Below are positions 1 to 12,159 of a stretch of 64,000 nt of DNA, in pieces (within the stretch, counting starts at the first letter, position 1; each line of letters begins with the position of its first letter). Source of the DNA: Diabrotica undecimpunctata (Eukaryota > Arthropoda > Insecta > Coleoptera > Chrysomelidae); NCBI RefSeq assembly GCF_040954645.1, contig NC_092807.1, forward strand, positions 78,514,017-78,578,016, in the 5' to 3' direction. The position numbers and the translations under genes were made by a program. A model generated the notes under the pieces. It saw only the letters and a list, made by a program, of their open reading frames with translations, made no database searches and was not told the DNA's origin.

Positions 1-1365
1 TGAATTATTTGATATTATTCTAAGTTGGTCACCATTGGGTATGTCATTTAAAGAAGAACCATAGCTTTGCACGAAAAGGTATTTATTAATAAGGGAGGAT
101 GGATAGGAATTCTCAATCAGAATTTTCTTAAGTAATTGAAGGGATTCCCTTCGATTAACCGGATGTGTCAGTCTATTTAGCCTGTAGCTTAAAGCTTTAA
201 TTAGGTTTAATTTATATTTAAAAGGATGACAAGAGTGGTAGTTGAGAAACCTGTTAGAGGCCATTGGTTTCCTGTACCAACTTGTAGTTAGGGTGTTATC
301 TTTCATTCTAATGACACGCATGTCTAAGAAGGGAATACTATTTGTGTTAGAGTCCTCAAGTTCAACAGTGAACTGTAAATGAGGATCAAACTCATTGAAC
401 AAAGACAAGGTGGCCTGAATCTTGTCTGGAGGTAAGGCTAGTAATAAGTAATCAACATACCGTTTAATGAAAGGGATTTGGAAATCTAAAAGACCCAAAC
501 GGTCAGATACTAAATCATCCAGTACATAATTAACTAGGATGGGAGAGATTGAGGAACCCATAGGTGTCCCAAAAATTTGAAGGTAATATTTGTCGTTAAA
601 GACCAAAAAATTAGTGTCAAATATTAATTGCAAAAGTTCTGCAAATACATCCCAGGATACAGGACAGTTAGGCTGGATGGAGTTCCAGTGATTTCTTAAG
701 GAGGTAATAACGCTGGAGAGGGGTAAATTAGTGAAAACAGATAACATCAAAACTCACTAAAATGTAGCCTTGTGGAAGTTCAAAATTATTAATAAATTGA
801 CTAAAATGAAAAGAATCAACAATATTAAAGTTGTTATTATAATTTTAAGATTTAGATAAGATGTCAGTTAAAAATTTAGAAATATTAGTGTTTGGTGAAT
901 TGATGGAGGAAACAATTGGCCTCATGCTCAATGTGGGCTTATGTATTTTAGGTAGACAATAAAATCTGGGAGCATATCCATCATAATTATGTAAAAATTT
1001 TGCAAGTTGTTGATCTATGATCTTTATATTTTTTAAATGTGTAATGAATTTATTTATTTTATTGGTAAATTTAGAGCAAGGGTTGGTAAAGAGAGGTTGA
1101 TAGTATCTATCATCATCTAACAACGATTGACTGAGGTTAAGATATTGATCTCTATCCATGAGGACAGTGGCATTCCCTTTATCACTTGTAAGAACGAGAA
1201 GATTGGGGTGAGTTTTTAAAAACATTACCGTCTCCCTGTAAATCATATCTAACTCCGATATGGGTTGTCTAGGGCGATTAGAATAATTCAACAGAATATT
1301 ATTGGAAGAAGACCTAAGAGATAAAAGATCAGAATTGTCAGCATGTGACAAAATATTTTCCACAT
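1..1365 (-). mobile_element. Penelope-like element (PLE) reverse transcriptase, broken
   Basis: Minus-strand RT of a Penelope-like retroelement, running off the left edge of the window. The 1363-845 part carries the N-terminal landmarks of the family: TSDKGNATVLMDRDQY, DDDRYYQPL, FYCLPKIHKP and LRPIVS-like MRPIVSSINSP. After a stop at 845 the reading continues in another frame through GTPMGSSISP (about 570-540), a degenerate catalytic box VDYLLL instead of YADD (about 465-445), FLDMRV, and W-RKP followed by the RFLNYHS-like thumb motif. The GIY-YIG endonuclease expected at the C terminus lies outside the window. Stops, a frame change and the altered catalytic box make it inactive. Family assignment is firm; exact ends are not. 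Confidence 0.88.
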
Positions 1366-1720
1366 CTGCTAAGATTCTACTAACCGAGTAATCTCTGAAA
1401 TTTAAAATTAAAATCTAATTGATTATAAATAAATTGTTGGAAGTGCATTCTCAAGATCTTTCTAGTTCTTTACACTATAAAATAAACCTTAATGTTTTTT
1501 ACTTAAGTTTTTATAATAACTTTTTTATATACATGTAGGTATGTTTATCACATGTTCTTTTGCTGTGCTAATTTTGTTAAATTGCAAACTATACCTAGTT
1601 TCAATTAATTGTTTTATACAACTTTAACTCTAAATGTCCAGTTTCGTAAGCTTTTCATATTTTCAACACACTTTTTTTTTCACTTCTCTATGGATGTTTG
1701 GTTTCATATTGTTCTTTTTA

Positions 1721-1790
1721 GATGAACTGATGATGCTTTCTGAGCAGAAAGCGAAACGTCTTCAATAAATAGATGAAGTAGCCACCTTCT
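1721..1790 (+). ncRNA. Hammerhead ribozyme motif of PLE end region
   Basis: CTGATGA at 1727-1733, a 6-bp stem II (GCTTTC/GAAAGC) and GAAA at 1753-1756 followed by C, with a candidate GTA cleavage triplet at 1778-1780. As in the other PLE copies here, one extra U separates the CUGAUGA box from stem II. The motif is on plus while the neighbouring RT is on minus, so this end repeat is inverted relative to the RT, as in the PLE at 42.2-43.6 kb. Stem I is not obvious from the flanks, so cleavage activity is uncertain. Confidence 0.65.
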
Positions 1791-1848
1791 TTGTCTTTTA
1801 TTTCTCCACTTTGACCGAAAAACCCACCACTCTTCGAGTGTACCTTAG

Positions 1849-1853
<5 letters not shown>

Positions 1854-1899
<46 letters not shown>
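1854..1899. repeat. (TA)n microsatellite
   Basis: About 45 bp of TA dinucleotides immediately outside the PLE end repeat. The other two PLE ends in the window also abut (TA)n. Confidence 0.97.
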
Positions 1900-1902
<3 letters not shown>

Positions 1903-2040
1903 TAGCGGTTAATGTAAGCTCCGTTCTAAAACGGTATTATACTAACTCCAGGCGAATATACACCGTGTATATTATTATCTGGGTAGCGCTTTATGTGGAC
2001 TCCGACCAACACGTCGGATTAAGTGGACTCCGTAATAGGT
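1900..2040. repeat. Left cluster of GGACTCC/AGCTCCG motifs (possible diverged TIR)
   Basis: Several copies of a roughly 12-bp word (AAGTGGACTCCG, ATGTGGACTCCG, TGTAAGCTCCG) with a small CCGAC/GTCGG hairpin. The outermost 24 bp resemble, at perhaps 70 percent, the inverted complement of 14466-14443, which also abuts (TA)n. This could be the left terminus of a very old TIR element about 12.5 kb long. From 2041 to 2930 I see only AT-rich sequence with no recognisable feature; the 62-codon ORF at 1975-2163 has no family resemblance. Confidence 0.4.
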
Positions 2041-2934
2041 TAAAACACTTTTGGGATCCGTGTACATTTCTTTGCGTACACAACTAAACTCCTCCGATGT
2101 TGCCAATAATTTGATTAGTCGTAGATTTTTAAATTTTACAGCAGGTACGTTTTGGATCTTCAAATTTATTTAAATATCAATTAATTTAGTCATCGAGAAA
2201 TTTCACAAATACGTACTTGGTTATTGTAGTTAAATATTTTATGGTGGTAATTTATATTACTTGCTTTAATTATAGATAAACTTAAATTAGTGTCTATTAT
2301 AAACTTTGAAAAGGCAAGGGTCCATTTTTATGTACTAGTATGTTTTTTAATGCATTGGCACTGAAACATTTATTATATTATAAATGTACGTTCCGATGTT
2401 TCGATTGCTACAGTTTATGACGAATAAAATATTTGTTTCATGAAGTAGTAAAATTTGAATTATAACAATTTATAAATCATTCTTAAAATTCCAATTTTTT
2501 ACTGTCTAATTTCAGTATTTCGATTTTTAAATGTAGGGAATTCAATATCCTATATACTATATTTTAGATACACATAAACACATAGATACATACTTATGGC
2601 AGATACTAAAAGAAGAAATATTTCGGTACCTTAGTGTAACTTGATTCTCGGCAACATATCTATTACAATTACATATAATATGTTCGGTCTTATTGTTTTA
2701 AATGCTTTGTGATTGTACAAGCTATCATTATTTTAACTTTAAATAATTGTGTTTTTGTATCTTTCATTGTCAGGCATATCAAAATTTAATATTTAATTTA
2801 GAAGTAAATGTATATATAATATTCTTTTTTTTGTCATTTGGTTTAAATATAGGTCACTTATATTCTTCTTGCTTATTTATTTTTATTCGTAATACTTATT
2901 AACGTACTTAATAACGTACCCGTTTTTGCAAAAA

Positions 2935-3395
2935 GCAACAACGGGTACAAAAGATATCGGGTATCAGGGGTGGTATTTGTCAATCTAAATGCCACTTACG
3001 ACATATTAAATTAGAGGACATTTCTCCAAAACTGTATGACATGTTTTATCCGCGTATATCTACAGAACAGAAAATTTTTCGTATCATTCAATGGTAAGAT
3101 GAAGAACGCAGATGAATGGTCTCGCTTGGGGTAGCGTAATGGCACCTACACTGTATTACATTTACACAAATGATTAACCGATACCAGTAGATACTAGGAC
3201 TTTCATGTAGACGATACATTGCACAACCAAAACTTTTGTTGCTGAAGTGAAAAAAAATCTAAATGATGCCTTAAATATAATAAAAATAAACTACGAATTA
3301 ATTTTAAGCCAAACCCCGAAAAATCTTAGGAGCGCTCCTTTAATTTGTCTAAGACAGGCGCTTTCACAAAACTGAATATCTAATCTAATATAAAT
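2935..3395 (+). pseudogene. Jockey-like LINE reverse transcriptase fragment (copy 1)
   Basis: Nucleotide-level copy of the middle of the LINE at 12.16-13.53 kb; the two share long runs such as ggtatttgtcaatctaaat and ggcacctacactgtat. Across several frames it preserves VVFVNLN-AYDTL, a GVPQGS-like stretch (TCGCTTGGGGTAGCG), MAPTLY-IYT and the region of the YADD box (GTAGACGATACA). Frameshifts every 50-100 bp make it a deep fossil. Confidence 0.7.
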
Positions 3396-3499
3396 CTAAT
3401 ATAATCTATAATCAAATAAAAATTCCTTTTTTAAACGCATCTACCACGCAGAGGCATTAGCGTATTTAGATTAATGTTACACTTGATACAAATAGTGTA

Positions 3500-4900
3500 T
3501 ATATATTAGTTTACAATTAATAATAATAATATGTATGTGTATTACAATGTATGTTTTAAATCTTATGAAGAAGTTGACAGTCTTTAAGATAAGAAATTAT
3601 TCTTTGGGTATCTGTATTTTCTTCTAGGGCAGTTGGGTATGCTATATTTGAGTCGTTCACTGTTATATTTAGGACACTGTATTAAAAAATGTTTTACCGT
3701 TAGAACATGGTTGCACACTTCACAAACTGGTTTATTTTTGCGCTGTAGTAAATAGTCATGAGTAAGTCATGTCTGGCCGATACGGAGACGGGTGTCATCA
3801 GGTGCCACCAATCACGCACCTCGATGTGCATCGCCCTTCCTTCTGGAACTTATAATTAAATTTAATTGGTTGAGAAATGAAAAAGTTTCATATAAAAGTT
3901 AATTTATCTTTAAATATGGGACATTTTCGGATCTCAAGTCAGTATGGTTTTACCCGTCTAGGGTAGCTCCCTAGAGCACTTTGCTCGAAGGGCTCTGCGA
4001 ATTTTCTAAGACTCTGAAGCTGAGTTTTTTTCTTCTTAGAAAGCCTGTGTTTTATTTCTACAAAAGTAAATAAACCATAAAGGCATTGTCTTTTTCAAGA
4101 CAATGCCACAATAAGGGCGTACCGGCTAACTACGCAATATTGCAACATATTGCGCAATAGTTTGAGACATTAATAAACATGGAAACTTGCACCAAGATGC
4201 TATCGACTTTACATACGTTTATTAATTACACCGGAGACGACACGGGTAAGCATCACATGCTCTCTTCTGTCTTTTACTTTTGGTTTCCAAAGATATGGAT
4301 GTTTGTTAACTTCGTATAGCCTTAATGGAGTGTTGTTCCAAGTTTGTTGCCATTTTTGAATTATTTTTTGTTTTAAGTATGGTTTTAAATCGTTTTGTAC
4401 CATTATGTTACTTTCTTCGGACATCAGGTTAGTTGGTGCGTTTTTATCTAGTTTATCTACAACTTCGTTACCTTCAATTCTGACATGAGAAGGCACCCAT
4501 AAAAAATGAACTTGGATGTTTTTATTTAAAATGTTTTTAAGTTCTTTTTTTAATAAGAAGTAGAAGGGGGTTGTCTTTTTAGAATTGCGAATAATTCAGC
4601 CGAAAAGATGGTTGTAATTGACGACAATTTGAAACTAACTGAGATAGGTTTGTTAGACTGATGTCGATAGCCGGAATAGATATTGTCCGTGGCGCAGGGT
4701 TGCGGATTGAGGAGGTATCATAAGTTTTTGGAAATTGAAAATTTAATTTGGATAAGTATGAGCGTATACGAAAGTAAAAAGGATGATCAATTTGATGTGT
4801 TTGAAAATTTATTTGTAAATTGATCAGCAAAAACGTTATGCAGAACTGGATTATTTCGGTTTCATGACACCGCTGCTGCATATGTTAGGCTTATCGGAAA
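3500..4900 (-). pseudogene. LINE ORF2 C-terminal remnant with RNase H (I/R1/Jockey type)
   Basis: Three minus-strand blocks in the right order for a LINE that encodes RNase H. About 4881-4580 matches the RT-to-RNase H linker (RIRSYLSKLNFQFPK, PAIDISLTNLSQL). About 4496-4209 is the RNase H C-terminal end (MPSHVRIEGNEVVDKLDKNA, then RREHVMLTR). About 3830-3560 is the end of the protein (TRLRIGQT-LTHDYLLQR, KPVCEVCNHVLTVKHFLIQCPKY). Some 380 bp at 3835-4215 separate the last two blocks where related proteins are contiguous, so this stretch looks like an insertion. It includes the hairpin at 4082-4107. Confidence 0.75.
4082..4107. repeat. Perfect short hairpin
   Basis: GGCATTGTCTT and AAGACAATGCC are perfectly complementary 11-bp arms around a TTTC loop. 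It lies within the ~380 bp that interrupts the LINE RNase H remnant. Confidence 0.8.
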
Positions 4901-5149
4901 ATATGAATTTTACTATAACGAAATATAAACAATTTATGAAAATTTGATGATTTGAAGGAAAAAAATGTCAAATTAGGCTAGAAAAATAACTGAAACAAAA
5001 GAATCAAGTGGAAATAATGTCGAATTAATTTGAAAAATTATAATACCAACATAAAAACAAAAATAAAAGAGGCTCTTTGAGAAAGAAAAATAGACACACT
5101 TTATTAAAAGAGGTAAAAGTAAAATGCTAAGAAAAAAAATGCTTATATA

Positions 5150-6850
5150 AAATGAAGACCTAAAAGTCCGCCGGAGGGTTTGAAACAGATGTGAAAGAGG
5201 TCAAAAACCAAATCAAAGAATTGATTGAGATTAAGTACATCCCTAGAGAAGAATGAATAACATATCTCAGATAAATAAACGGAACAACAGAAACTGAGTA
5301 TACACTTGTAACTCCAGAAATATCATTAAATTAATTAACGCAAATCGTACGAACTGAAATACAAGAATTCATCACACAGTTAAAAAATAGAACCCCCACG
5401 AAAAAAATACAGTAGAGTATAACTACTTTTGTACTCTAGCATTATGGTAAGAAGTTAAAAATATAAATACCTACATAAGTATATTACCGAAAAGTTAATA
5501 AAAACTTCTGTTCGTTAGCGGCAAGAGAAAGCGTATATCAGAATGTATTATGAAAAATTTTGTTAATAATACATTATGCAATATAATATAATGACAAGAA
5601 TACTTTTATATCTTTCCTTATGGCATATTTTTAAAACAAAGCTTCTATACTGGCATTGTATAACTTTTTCTCTCTACAGTAAAATGCTGAGGTGAGCGTC
5701 ACGGAACTAGCGCCACAAGATGGCGTCGTGAAGGGTAGCTTCATAGAATAGCGGCTCTTGGCATCGATTCACTACTCTTGATCAATTCGTTTTTAGTCAT
5801 CATATATTTACTCTAAAAATAACTAACAAAATATAGACATTAAATGAGAAGTAAAAATTAAAAGAATAATATGTCACTAAAAGACTTGATTTGTAACGAT
5901 TATCAAAATTTAATAAAAGTCATAAATGTCATCCGGTTAATAACAACATTAAATCGTCTGTCAATAAAAAATGTGAAGAACAATTGGACAACACATAGTT
6001 TGGATTTAGAGGTGGATTGGGAACAAAAGAGGAATTGTGCGCAATGGTGGTACTATTACAAAAATGAAGAGATTATAATGAAAGCGTATTCTTATCTAAT
6101 ATAGATTTTCAAAAGTATTTGACACAGTTCAACCTGGTAAGCCCATACATGCATTAAAACACATAAACTTAGATACCAAGATATTAATTTAATAAAAAAT
6201 CTACTAAAATCAAACAGCGGTCATGAGGGTGAAAGATGAGACAAATCAAGCAGAAATTCAAAAAGGAGTCAGCCAGAGATGTTTGTTGTGATGTGAAATG
6301 TCACCACAATTATTTAATGTGTACTACCAACTACTATTTTAGGAGACACTATGAGAAAGAAGTAAGGAATGGAGTGAGCATCATTAATAACAAAAAATTT
6401 GCATACTAAACCCCAATTATGACAGAAAATATAGATGATTTACAAATTCTTATATAAATCATTAGCAGATAAAGCAAAAAGATAGGACTAAACTAAACAG
6501 ATAAAAGTCAATGTTTACAAATAAGAAATTGAGTATGGTTATTAGATTGAGATCGTCGAATGTTATGTATGGTTGCAACTGCTCTATGGGGTAGAAGCTT
6601 GGACCCTGAAAGCCAAATCTGTAAACAAATTAAAGGCATTCGAAATGTGGCTATATAGGCGTATTCTTAAAATTCCTTGGACTGTAAAAGTCTCAAACGA
6701 ATTGTCTATCTGGACATCGTATCTGGGCCACATAGTTCCAAACGATAAATACTCTCTTCTACGCGTCATCATGCAAGGAAGAGTAGAGGGAAGAAAAGTC
6801 TTGGGAAGAAAGACAAAATCTTTAAATCTCAAAAAGAATATCTAAAGTCA
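5150..6850 (+). pseudogene. RTE-like LINE reverse transcriptase, decayed
   Basis: A plus-strand non-LTR RT fossil. In shifting frames: EIQEFITQLKNRTP (about 5355-5400), FRGGLGTKEELCAMVVLLQK (about 6005-6070), IDFQK-FDTVQ (about 6103-6135), EIQKGVSQ-C (about 6255-6285) and AENIDDLQILI after a degraded YADD box. The best-kept ORF, 6573-6845, gives LLYGVEAWTLKAKSVNKLK, WLYRRILKIPW, YLGHIVPNDKYSLL and RKVLGRK, the C-terminal thumb of this very common insect LINE type. It is not functional. A poorly matching stretch at about 5460-5860 may be an insertion. Confidence 0.78.
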
Positions 6851-7660
6851 AATTTAACACGATTTCAAGCCTTGTAGTGAAATTTTGTTTCTTATTACAA
6901 TACCGGATCCTGGAAAATTTTAAATACATATTACCAAAAATACATAAACACAAATTAAATCTCTCGTAAATTATAAAGCCTATTCTTAGATTAAAATAAC
7001 AGACTTCTTAGTATTATGATATGTAGTATTGTGATAATGTATAGGTGTCAGTATTCTTTTAAAAGAGATTTATATATTGGTATATAAATTTCACGGTCAT
7101 GTTTCATACGGTTTTATCTTTCATACAAACATTAAAAACCTTAAAAAGTTTCATTTTACATACAATTAGCACGTTGGCTCTGAAAATGACCTATAAATAT
7201 GCATTGTTAAAAATCGTATAGATTTATCAATTTAAAATGTTCTTTGTCGTCTTGATTATTTATCTCAATTCGTTCCTAATTAAGCACATGTTGTCCACAA
7301 GGTACCTCTCTCATTTTTTAATTACTACTTTTTTTTACCTTTTTGCCATAGTTTTCCTCATTTTCTTTATTCATATCGATTTCACTCATAACGAATATTG
7401 GGTAGTTTATTGTTTCATGAAACTTTCTCCTTATATGTCCGTATCATACAAGTTGTCTAGTTATTATAGCGTATATAATGTCGTATGTTAATTCCATTTT
7501 ATTTAACAACAAAATACTAAAAACTTTGTTTTCAAAACTTTCACCAAATTAATTGTATCTTATCACTACAGCTGTTTCGGCAGAGTGCCTTTCTCAAGTC
7601 TCAAGTTTCTCGAATCCATCAATCATCTATTGTATTTCTTATCAAGATTTTGAAGCAGCT
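6851..7660. other. AT-rich stretch, nothing recognised
   Basis: No coding family, RNA or terminal repeat is visible. The ORF at 7237-7491 is low-complexity, hydrophobic and unsupported. Confidence 0.5.
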
Positions 7661-8183
7661 GTACTCCATTAGTCCATTTTTGTTGCTTTTTGTCACTGTT
7701 TCTTTTTTTTTTCTTTATTGTCATCATTACGTAGCGCTACAACACTGAGTGGGTCTTCGCTAACTACAACTTTTTTCCAAGTTGATCGATTTTCCACGAA
7801 TCTTCAATGAAATGTTAATTTTCTAAGATATGATTTAATGTTTTCTCTCCATTGTATACTGAGACACCCAAGTGGCATTCTTCTGTGCTAAGTTTCTTCC
7901 ATACCAGTTTTACAAGTTTGACATCTTGGCGTCTATGCATGTGTCCGATCTACCTTAAGCGATTTATTTTCCTGAACAATATCGGTATAAGAGCTTTCTT
8001 TATTCAGTATATGTTCTTATTCTATACGGATTGGTAAGCGATATGATAATGAGGTTAAAACATTTTATTTATTATTTTTCTTTCATATATTCGTAGTTCT
8101 TTCCTATTTTGTCCATAATTCGCATCCATGTATTAAAATAGGTCTAAAGTTTGAATTATGCTCTGTGATTTAGTGGCATTATT

Positions 8184-9176
8184 GAAGTTATATTTCTATA
8201 GGCACGGTCGGCGTTGGAAATTTGCACGGGAGTGAATCTGTGAAACCATTACATATGTAAGATAATGAGTAAGAGAGAGACATAAGATATATTTTCTCTC
8301 TCTTCCTACCTCGGGAATAAAAATGTTCCTTTTGTATATGTATTTAATATTATAAATATATTATATTATATTATATAATGTTATATACTTATATAATATA
8401 ATATATATTAATATTATTATTTATGTGATATGTTTTGTATTATTTATTAAATGTTCATAATTATTTTAGGCTTTTGCATTTCAAAATAATCACTGTATGA
8501 CAGACAACTGTCAATTTTGAAATCCGTTAGTATTATGTCTAATTGGCAAATCTTTTACGTGTTTGGTTCATACGCTGGTGTACGTGAGTTCGAATCCCAA
8601 TATGAATTTCCTTTTTTATTTTTGAAATATTTAAAAACCTCACGTTAATGTTATTAAATATATGTAATATACGCAAAAATGCTAAATTTTAAAATTAAAT
8701 GAAAATTTACAACATAATCCGAGTTGTTGGTTTTTTATTTTTATCTTCGTAAAGTAAGTTTTGTATATTGGCAGTTTTAAATACTTATGAATATTGCATT
8801 TTAATTTGTATTGTATTATTATATTGAATTATGTTGCAGTGTATTGTATTGTAATTTTTATATTAATAACAAAATAAACAATGCATTTTACTGCAGAGTA
8901 TGCGTAAAAAAATTTTTTTGCATTCAACTCCTTTTATACATATATGAAAATAAAAATATATATTTTCATTAAAATATTGATACAATCCTTCATTTACTAT
9001 ACTCCTATTACAGGTCAAATGTTTATATACAGCAAACGATGCACCATATACCTATATACCTAATTATTTTTCTCTTTCTGCTCTCTCTTACCTATAGCAT
9101 TAAATATGTAATGATTGTGCAGATTGACTCCCATATAAATTTGTAACGGCGAACGCGTGTATAGAAGTATAACTTC
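8184..9176. mobile_element. TIR element with tRNA-like core, copy 1
   Basis: Begins GAAGTTATATTTCTATA and ends, inverted, with TATAGAAGTATAACTTC. Subterminal sequence also matches in inverted order (GGGAGTGAAT and ATTACATATGTAA at the left; ATTGACTCCC and its neighbours at the right), giving imperfect TIRs of about 80 bp. It has no ORF and carries a tRNA-like segment at 8538-8606. The same element recurs at 41904-44700. Both copies are also followed by a shared ACCGG-to-CCCGTTTTTTTT tail, so the true right end may lie about 30 bp further out. I could not define a target duplication. Confidence 0.75.
8538..8606 (+). pseudogene. tRNA-like segment inside TIR element copy 1
   Basis: Contains a B-box-like GAGTTCGAATCCC (T arm) and a partly complementary acceptor pair (TCTAATT with AATATGA, 5 of 7). 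It occupies exactly the place where copy 2 holds a tRNA-Asp-like sequence, after the shared TATGTC and before a T-rich run. The anticodon arm is too degraded to assign an isotype with confidence. Confidence 0.45.
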
Positions 9177-10150
9177 TACCGGCAGTCCCACTGGACTGCC
9201 ACACCCGTTTTTTTTATTAACCACGATTATTTATCTGATATTTAAAGTGTTCCATATTTTCAAAATTGTAGTTATTAACTTTAATATTTTATCGAGATTT
9301 ATTGAATTGGTCTCTTTTGTTGATTCGCTTGTATTTGGTTTTCATTTCGTTGATTTTAAGTGAAACATTTTTCGTGCTGTCTTCACTTTATTGAAGTTTT
9401 TGGACGGGAGAGTTTCTTATTAGAGTTATGAGATATATATCATTAGCATATGCTAGGAGTGCTTTGTCCCTTGGGCCGTTAATGGAGTACTTCTTAAATA
9501 GGCGTTATTTCTATTTTAGTAAGCTGTTCATTAATTTTTTGACTATTTGAATTGAGAATCTGTATTTTATTCGACTGTTTTATAACACAGAGTTTCTTGG
9601 AGCATATTTTCATCTTTGGTTTCCCGTATCATTATTACAGGGATTTTGCTGGATATCGACATAGTGAACCCGGTGGTATGTACATGATGTTTTCATAACC
9701 AACGTTCAAAAATTTTTCTTACTGTAAATTCATGATTATTTTACTAGGGAATATATTGTTGTTCAATAATAATAAAGTTCAGGCAATAATTCCTATATTC
9801 TCGGTATATAACTCGGTAATGATAATTCTGCTCCCCGATACCAGGTAGCAGTCCCGAAAACATTAAAACTGCTACACTCATGCTTCTCATTATCCAACAA
9901 TTAGCCAGTCCAGAACTATACGCATTATTATGGTACTGATATTGCTGCTGCTCCTCATAAGTGAATAGAATATGCAAGGAAGGTTTTGACAATTTAATAG
10001 GATTTTGTATGTTAGAATATCTGAGAAAGTAAAGAATATCTGAATCAGAATGACGGTATTAGATTTTTGTTTTGATAAAGTGCAGCAACAGTTTGTTTCG
10101 CAAATTTTAGGAAACACAGTGGTTAAGATTTGAATTCGGTTTCGCTAAGT

Positions 10151-12159
10151 AGAAATCGTTTGATTTCTCTTTTTGTTTAAAGAATATCTATTTGCTATCT
10201 GGATTTAATCCATAAATTAAATAATAAAATGCTATAAAATAATGCTAGTAGCAGCAAAAAAAGCGGTCTAATAGTCACTAATGAGAAAATCAAATAAATG
10301 TTCTTTAACATACAAAAGAGAGGATCTAGATTAGGGCATAACGGAACAATAAAGCCATATAATTTTGAAAGATTGCAGCGTCTTAGATATCGTAGGTAAC
10401 GTTGTTACATAAGAAATAAAAGGAAATATTCAGGTAGCTAACTGATGTATATGTATATATAACCCTCTTTTAAATCCAGAAGTCTAATTCGAATCCATAA
10501 AATTAGGGTATATAAAATAGTGAGCAAACCAGTGCTAATATGTGGAGACGTGACGAGAACGTATTAATTAGACCAGGATTGCTAGAAAAGCCATCAGAGG
10601 TATTTTCCGACTTACAGAGGTCCGAGTACTAATCAATACCGAACAGAACTAATTCCAAGATCAAACATATATATAAAGATAGCAACGTCGTACAAGAAAC
10701 TAAATCTCAATGCTAAAGTTGCGCTGGCTTTATCCAAAGACTATAATAACTGCATTTCCAAGTTAAATTGGGAGGATGCCCCAAGAGAAAAAATGTCCTT
10801 AGGACTTCCACAAATGAAGGGGGAGGTAACATATGGTCAGATTTAGGAATAATGAGACTATCTACCGACCCATCATATTTATCAACACCTGCTATCCTAC
10901 CTACAATCAATACTTATCTGTTGTGGACTATCAAATCAATTACATATAATCAAACGAACTAGGCTTAAAAAAATTATCCTAGAAAAGGCACTTCAGAAAT
11001 ATTGACATAAATTTTAAAAACGCCATTTACGTGGCTGTATTTTCAAAAAGGCGATAGAATCTTGTTGCGTTCTGACTATACGATGACGATGATCTTTATA
11101 TAGAAAATATAGAAAATAAAAGCAAGAGAACTATAATTATGAAACGACAAGATTACGAAATGAAAAGATTATATAAATCCCTTATATTTACACAGACTGG
11201 TTTACAAAAGGTAACCGAATGAGCATAAAAACACAGCTGTTTTAAAAACTTAATATTATTAGACGAATTTAGGATCAATTTCACTCAAAATATGATATGC
11301 TAAAATATGATATGACAGAAAAAAAGGCAATGACTTTTACAGCTGATTACCACATAAATATCAATGTAAATATGATAATTGAAATATGAAATCCAAATAT
11401 GATGATTTTGCCACAGCATATGAATATTGTCTCGTACTGTTATATAGCAATTTGTTGTCACATTTTAACCTGTTTATTTCCTTATTATCTATATATGAGT
11501 TGTAAACCGATATTACAAGCTCATTTACTTTTCACAAAGAGACTATATAAGTACAGTTATTAATAAACAAATCTGACTCGAAATATCGTCTATAAGTAAC
11601 AGTATGCAAAATTTAAATTTTTATGGAGTTCAAAGTAAAAGCCTTCACGAAATTTGAAGTTACAATAAGACCACCGCAATCGAGCGTACTCTTACTCTGG
11701 ATAATGAATAATTATTTAATCGGTTAATTCTTCAATCACCCGTTCAATATGATGTTTGTCAAATCGGTCCTTTTTAGGACCAACTATTCTACTTATGTCT
11801 ATAAATAGTAAGGACATATCTACAGATACACACACTCTACTTTACTTAAGCTTATCAGACATATACGCTTAACACAAATGTGACGTATTTCTACTGCAAG
11901 AAGCAAATAGAGGGCCAAACCTAGGGTATTTGGTATTAAGCTAATCGCTGAAAATAACGAAATAAACATAATAAATGCCGGCAAAGAAGCAAAGAAAAAC
12001 TTAAAATAAGAGAGGACAAAATCAGTCAGCTGAGGAAACCTTTCAACAATGCTGAGTTTGGATCCACTATCCACGTATATTATGAACAATATTACGGCTC
12101 CTGACTGAGGATCTAAACACAAAACTAATTATAAAATTTGGACAAAAAAATACAACAGT
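10151..12159. other. No assignable feature
   Basis: AT-rich sequence with several short ORFs on both strands (for example 10768-10962 plus and 11820-12122 minus) that show no recognisable domain. Given the neighbours, it is most likely worn LINE or other repeat sequence. Confidence 0.45.

Larger units (their letters stand above)
7680..10150 (-). pseudogene. LINE reverse transcriptase remnant split by a TIR element
   Basis: Minus-strand LINE in two pieces. The upstream (right) piece, about 9480-9205, reads LLAYANDIYLIT (YAND in place of YADD), then INEMKTKYK and YNFENMEHFKY. The downstream (left) piece, about 8175-7680, reads RPILIHGCELWT, RLR-IGHMHR and the terminal KTHSVL tail typical of these proteins. 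In relatives the two pieces are nearly continuous, so the TIR element at 8184-9176 is a later insertion. Right of 9500 the match fades; 9744-10117 holds short ORFs that I cannot assign. Confidence 0.7.
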
